A stretch of 39,609 nucleotides of DNA from Helochares maculicollis (Eukaryota; Arthropoda; Insecta; Coleoptera; Hydrophilidae). The notes beneath the pieces were generated by a model that did no database searches, was not told where the DNA came from, and worked only from the letters and a program-made list of their open reading frames with translations. Shown piece after piece: positions 33,958 through 39,609 of this stretch. The translations under genes were made by a program, and so were the position numbers. The DNA lies in the NCBI GenBank assembly GCA_033557835.1, contig JAWQRO010000407.1:1-39609 (forward strand), given 5' to 3'. Positions within the stretch are counted from its first letter, which is position 1. Every line of letters starts with the position of its first letter.

Positions 33958-35316
33958 TATAAGAAACGGATTCATTGCGACCGTCATTTGTTAAAGGAAA
34001 TGGCACTGCATGCTTTGATTTCTGCAAGGTTCAAAACGAGTTGTCATTTTTTTCCTTCTTATTATTCCTGGAGCTCTCTTCCACGAGGGACTCAGCCCGC
34101 ACCTTCCACTATTAACAGGGCGAATAAACCAATAACTCTGATGAAGTCGTCCTCTCTACATGGGAAATGGGAAAATAAAAATTCAAAAAAGGAAAAAATC
34201 GTCGCGAGAGGCTAGAGAGCGCGATGAGATGAATATAAAGCAAAAATAACTTAATAAAGTAATTAGAAAACGTATTCTGCGTCACCTTGAGCGCAACGTG
34301 GAATCAAGAGACTAGAGATTGTGTGAATGCAAATGAAGTCTCCATTCTTGCATACCAAGCAATAGTGGCTGTAATATAGGGTAGATCTCACAGTGGCGCA
34401 CCGCAATTGCTTGAATGAGCGCCTTGCGCCATCTCCCTTGCCGTGTGTTGACAGAGCAAATTGGAAATAAGAAACGGCCAGCAATCAGAGCCAGCGCCGA
34501 ATCTACTACTACACCAAAGCGTTAACTTTGACAACTCGGGGTTTGGGACTTGACAGAAATAAGGTGTTAGACTTCAGTTTTACCGGGCAAAGAACCTGAA
34601 GTATTTCTGAAAGAACCTATTATTGCTTTTCGTGGGCGTAGGACCCCTCCACCTTTCGCCCTACAAACAGCAAAGCTTTCCCTCTGCACCCTTTTCGGCC
34701 CAACAACATTTCTAGGACATCATCTTTCTCATACTACCAATTCTGCTGCGCTATCATGCCCTTTCGTATTCCATATTAACCTCTCTCACTTCACCACTTC
34801 TCTAGCAAGTAGTGGAGTGGAGAACTTGTTTAAAAATGTTAAAATACCAGATGTTTTAAGCAAAAAAAATTATATACGAATTTTCTAATCTAGAATATTT
34901 TGACATATACTAACAAAAGACTTAAGCACCTTGTAAACGTAGTACAGGACAAGGTACATCTTTCATGAAAATATCTTATGTTTCGCATAGATAAATTATG
35001 TGTAGAGTCATTTATCTTCCCATAATATTTTCCATAAGGGAATTTTTAGTAAGACTTGTCCTATACTGTTATAGAATTTAGCTGCTGCATAGACAGTACA
35101 CAAAACATACTTGCGTGTTGGGTTGAAGAACTGTTAATATATTTGTTTGCTACCACAGACTATTCAATATATGTATAATATGAGGCTAATTCAACTATAA
35201 TCCGCAATGTGGTTATATTTTTCTTTATGTACTGAAGCATGGGTTACTCTCTGTTTATAATAATAAAGAGCATCGTTTAATGATCCGGTTTTTGTAGTCT
35301 TTTAAACATAATTGCC

Positions 35317-35894
35317 ATTAGTGACGAAACAGGGATCCATAATTTCGAGCGGAGAGTATCCGGCGAAGTATGAACTGGAAACATCCAAATTCGCCCTGCA
35401 AGAACAAGTTCAAAAACCAACCCTCTGCAGGAAACCTGATACTTACAGTTTCTTGGCCCTCGCAAAGTGGAGTACTGAAGCGTTATTAAAAAAGAGACAC
35501 AACAATAAACAGTGCGCATTATAGTCAGATGCCTACTGACAAGACTTTAATCCTGTAGTTTTTTAAGCAAATGCCGAGGACTAATATCAAAAGGTGTTTT
35601 GTTGTTGCACGGCAATGACAAGCTATGTGCTGCCACTACTGTTGAAACGCTTTAGAAGCTTAATTTTGCCGTGCTGGCTGATCCTCCGTATAGTCTTGAC
35701 CTTTCCCCATTGGACTTCCACTTGTTTAATCCAATGAAAGAGGCATACAGTTTACCCTGGATGAAGCAGTGAAAGAAGCGGTGCATTCCTGGCACAAAGC
35801 TCAATCAAGAACATCGTTTTATGAAGGCTTCGGGACGCTTGTGCAACGATGAACGAATTGCATTGAAAAGCAAGAGGACTATGTTGAAAAATAA
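35317..35894 (+). pseudogene. Mariner transposase relic, C-terminal two thirds (relic 7)
   Basis: The frame starting at 35317 reads IxDETGIHNFE (first catalytic block, Asp kept) and stays in register through SKGVLLLHGND at about 35589-35621, where the second catalytic Asp has become Gly. It continues through PPYSLDLSPLDFHLF at about 35683-35730, with the third Asp kept, and PMKEA. About seven in-frame stops interrupt it but no frameshift is needed over more than 400 bp. After one shift near 35752 the reading resumes as FTLDEAVKEAVHSW, then RTSFYEGFGTLVQR, and ends CIEKQEDYVEK with its normal stop at 35892-35894. The N-terminal DNA-binding part was not found upstream. A shifted open frame (35312-35524) runs over the same bases and is not a gene. 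Confidence 0.9.
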
Positions 35895-38800
35895 TGTACA
35901 CGTACATTTCTTATATGTATTACTATTCAAATTTTAACCACATTGCTGATAATAGTTGACCCTCGTAATAACATGATTTCATTAGGCGTGTTCATTCCCT
36001 AATTCAGAATTAATGAGACTCGCATACCTGCAAAGTGTTTGTAGATCCTAAAAAACATCGAAACACTCGGGTTTCGCTCGCTTCGCTCGCTCAACCTTCC
36101 CAAAGTGGAGCTACTTTAATGAATGAACAGACCTAAAAGTATATTTCATTTAAAGTTGATCGATCTCAGATGGTTTCAAATGCAATGTAATTTAAATTTG
36201 ACAGGATCCTATTCAAACAATAAACGTTCACAGAATAAACATATAAATATGTAGTTTCCAAAAAAGTTGATTGCTATAGTAACGCAACCGATTGTTTAAA
36301 ATTGAAGATCAGCATTATATGGCAAATGATATCTCAAAAAACTTATCGACAAATTTTTGCAAAATAATGAATATCTTAGAAAATGTACGCAATATTTCAT
36401 ATCTTCTGTTCACCCATAACGCATATTATCCAGAAGCTAGTTCAATAGCGGATTTGCGTCCATGAGTGAGATAAAGGTGCGTTCCCACGAGTTCGTAAGG
36501 TAAAGGCGGCTTCCGCCTTTCTTAAAAGGTAGATCCGCTTTAAAAAGTTCTCCAGAAGGAACTTACTGAAATAGATTATCTTAACTGTATATAAACTAGG
36601 TCTGGCTCCGCTACATACACTCTACAGTCGAGCGTGTCTCCCCAATAATATTTACATCGAAAATAAACCGTTCGCGGATACACTTAAGGCTGTTCCGACA
36701 CGACATTTTTTCAAACAAACAATTAGCGTCGAATAAAAATCGTTCTTACCTCCTAGGCCAGAAACAATTTGTTCGAGACGATCGTGCTGCCGTATAATCT
36801 ATCGAGTTAACGTTTATGAGGGTTTAAAATAGCTTTATGTTTGTCATTAAATATTTTAAATGGCCATCCGCGGCACGGAAGTCTCAAAATTTCGCTCTTG
36901 CGGTTTCCAGGATCAATACTTTCTTATCTATAAATTAAATGAGACTAGTGAATTGTTTACCTGCATGTGGTTACTTTACCTGAGCGGTTATTAGCTTCTG
37001 CAGTCACTCTTTTATGACATACAATCTCTCGCGTAAATGGGCGTAACAAATAATTTTTATTACATGTTATTATAATTTTAAATTAGAAGTCATTTAAGCA
37101 AGCGTAAATAAAGTCTCTCAGTCTACGAAATTTTTAAAAGTAATCACGCATCTACGTTTTGGTTCGCTGATTTAGAGTGTGCATTTTGTCACTCATTACT
37201 GAGGTACAGATATTTACAGAAAAGCGATGCTTTCATACCTCTCACAAATCAATTTATTGAAAAAAGTGCAAAATAAGTGGTTATATGTTTTTTAAAAAGA
37301 ATCTACATACTGATCCACAACTCTTAAGTTTTTGAGATTTCCCTAACAAAAATTTAGCTACATTAGACCTGCTAATATAAAATGTGCACATCTTTATCTC
37401 CTACAATTTGAACCAATAAATTAAATAATAAATCTTGTATAATCTTATCTCTGTTCCATTGTAATTTCATATTACTGTGGCATGTTTGTATTATTTATTG
37501 ATGAACAAACTAGAAATACTATTGTATGCGGTATCAATGATAACCCAAGTAATATGTGCTAAACAATTGAAACATGAAAGTCGGTTGACGACTGCCAAAC
37601 ACAAACGTTAGAAGAAAAAACAGCCAACAAGTTTAATCACTGACAGAATGGGGTTAAGTTTAATAAAAATTTAGGCTGTACAAATTAAGTCCAAATTCTA
37701 CAACAAAATACTTGAGATGGTAGGCAATATGTTGGTGGGGAAAAAGTAAGAGTTTTGTTTAAACAAGATTTTACTTAAGGGGGGTTTAGAAATCGAATGC
37801 TACAATTGTATCAAAAACCTAAATTTAGTTTTCGAGAATTGCGGAATAAAACAAACAAAGCTATTGTCGAAAGCTTGGTGCAAACCTTGATGAGCGCATT
37901 AAAGCTAGCCCATCAGGCTTATATGAAACCAGCTTAGCGCTTATAAATTGATATTCGAATGAATGGTTATTAAAGTACAATAAAAAATAAAAATTTTAAA
38001 CCATGAGATTTATTTCCTTTATACCTTGTATTAGACATCCAAATGTATTGCGTACAGTCCTTAGCTGCTTTATATACCATGCGTGCAAACATCTAAGGTT
38101 GAGGAGTTGACAATATAATTGGTTGCTAAGAAGTGAAAATTAATCTTAATGAGTAAATATTCTTAACTGTCAACCCGAATTGTTAAACCAAAACGAAATT
38201 GAAACATACCGGGACACGTTTCGCTCTTGATTGAGATCTGAAATGCGTAGCAAAATGCGAACCGCGAAACGGAGCGCTCCCTGTCCAAACGCTTTTTAAT
38301 AATAAATAAAATACAACTGATTCAGTCGTTGCGTTGCGCTACGGCCATGGCCACCCTCGATTTAACTTCACTTTAACCAAAACCTCAACATTTTTCCAAG
38401 CAAACAAGTTTATTTCAGACGGGTTGAAAGAGGAAAGCCGTAAAGAAGTGTGGAAATAGTTTTTTAGGGCGTACACCGCAAGGGAATGACGCTTTTTCAG
38501 GTACATTATGGAATATTAAAGCATTTCTGTGGAGAGGTGCTTTGGTGGATGTGGGGGTAGAGGCAACACGTAAGAGCATAAACGATATATTTTAGCCCAA
38601 TACATCCAGAGTTGATCGAATTATGGTGGATACTAAAATAAATACGTGCGAGTTTATATCCGCACGTCAAATTTTCAAACTTCGCCAGCAAATAAGGCAA
38701 TTTGCGCTGTACAGGGGAGAAGGCTATAAGGAAGTCGCTATTAAAGTATCATATTCTGGACCACCTTTATTGCAAAACTTAGTGCGGAACAGGCCTTCGC

Positions 38801-39439
38801 GAACTTTTTACGAGCACAACTTTGATCGTAATTATTTATTTAAATATGACAATTTCAATTTTATACGCTTATGAAAAATAAATGAGAAGGACGGCAATAT
38901 AAAAAACAGTTAGATGGAGAGCGAAGTATGGAGCTGTGCGGCGTGGAGCGAAGCCGCATAGGGGCAGGAGTCTGCATCGGAGCCTCCCGAACGGGGAAAA
39001 CGTGTACATAATTTATTTGTGGAAATAACTGTCGGCCAACAGCAACTATTTTCCCCTTCCTAACATTCCGTCATTTTCAACTTGGAACTGGGGATTACTC
39101 ACAAGGTTTCATTACCTTTCTTAACGATCAATTTCTGCCGGAGTTTTCATTTCCAGTTAACGTTCTTACTTTCTAATTAGATACATCGGGAAGCCCCACT
39201 ACTTGCTCTTTGCTTCTCTAGGGAGCATGACGTGATCAGGTCATAGATTCACACGCACGTGGTGTAATCCTACAAGTCGGGGCCACTGATCTTTATAAGC
39301 AATTGTAGATCTTTTGACCAGCTTGAACTGATGAATGTCTGTGCGTTGCTGTCAAATATATTGTTGTGCAGTATTTCACCGAATTTAATAAACTTCTGCC
39401 TGAATTTGATAAACTAACAACCAAAAGTATGAACCAACT
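35895..39439. other. Long unannotated stretch
   Basis: No gene was recognised. A CGCTCGCTTCGCTCGCTC word lies at 36075-36092 and a perfect hairpin at 36502-36520. GC-rich blocks lie at about 38265-38360, 38925-39000 and 39210-39290. Open frames at 38506-38700 (minus) and 38623-38874 (plus) overlap in antisense and have no motif. Confidence 0.45.
36502..36520. other. Perfect 8 bp hairpin
   Basis: AAAGGCGG (36502-36509) and CCGCCTTT (36513-36520) are exact reverse complements separated by CTT. It is isolated, and I see no gene that it could terminate or regulate. Confidence 0.5.
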
Positions 39440-39609
39440 TTTACTCTACTTAGGGCAGACGGGGCGACCATTCAAAGTTGACTCTCTAACGCGTGGTATC
39501 CAAACTTGGGACGAACTGTTCGGTAAGCAATCAGCCTACACCCTTTTGTTGAAGGAACGCCAGATCGGCCGAGAACATTGTCGCAGTCGGTGAAAATGTA
39601 TGTATATAT
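39440..39609 (+). pseudogene. IS630/mariner transposase N-terminal relic at window edge (relic 8)
   Basis: In one frame the translation reads RVVSKLGTNCSVSNQPTPF at about 39492-39550, then a stop, then RNARSAENIVAVGENV to about 39600, and runs off the window. This is the N-terminal region of the same transposase lineage as relic 4, where the matching parts read NQPIPVRQKKR and STENIVAG. Two or more stops (near 39489 and 39550) show it is already broken. The open frame 39366-39593 in another register covers the same bases and is not a gene. The catalytic domain, if present, lies to the right of the window. Confidence 0.8.

Larger units (their letters stand above)
32403..35316. other. Non-coding stretch with GC-rich blocks
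   Basis: GC-rich blocks lie at 32480-32560, 32640-32700, 32800-32900, 33170-33270 and 33820-33850, in AT-rich surroundings. C+T-rich DNA without an obvious period fills 34640-34800. Open frames at 33330-33566, 33988-34215 and 34263-34484 are not supported by any motif. A small hairpin and a 21 bp duplication are listed separately. The blocks could be regulatory, which only cross-species comparison could establish. Confidence 0.4.

Noticed and set aside
35277..35524. Antisense frames of 80 and 70 codons
   Set aside because: Both cover mariner relic 7; the plus-strand reading in another register carries the conserved motifs.

Overview
This window reads as non-coding, A+T-rich nuclear DNA of an arthropod, most likely an insect. 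The evidence is the absence of any recognisable host gene, the many short unsupported open frames (none above 137 codons), and eight decayed relics of Tc1/mariner transposases of the kinds common in insect genomes. I cannot name a species. No tRNA, rRNA, CRISPR, operon or bacterial-style structure is visible.

Layout. 1-2000: AT-rich DNA with the first copies of a dispersed repeat (called R1 here; signature TTGACGCTCTT followed by GCGAGGCAA). 2237-3109: a near full-length but dead mariner. 4636-5030, 5652-5893 and 8695-9275: three degenerate minisatellites with 17-20 bp units. 11575-12720: a second mariner with a recognisable 3' terminal repeat. 14470-15050: a dispersed repeat (R2) with an opposite-strand copy at 27425-27645. 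15629-15790: a short mariner fragment. 16200-18180: AT-rich DNA with compact GC-rich blocks. 18425-19515: a decayed satellite of about 155-172 bp monomers. 20276-20478: another minisatellite. 21690-22262: a transposase relic of a different IS630/mariner lineage, whose family recurs at the right edge (39440-39609). 26600-26750: a possible mariner fragment. 29530-29950 (minus strand): an internally deleted mariner. 31330-31950: an array of alternating A and B repeat units related to R1. 32330-32402: a 15-16 bp repeat. 32630-34240: GC-rich blocks. 35317-35894: a mariner relic that keeps one frame across most of its catalytic domain.

Nothing here works as a gene set. The content is a graveyard of DNA transposons, layers of eroded tandem repeats, and some GC-rich blocks that could be regulatory. 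The most unusual elements are the nucleosome-length satellite with an inverted block, and the A/B alternating array tied to the R1 repeat. Transposase calls rest on conserved motifs read by eye; repeat calls rest on direct comparison inside the window. No database search was run.
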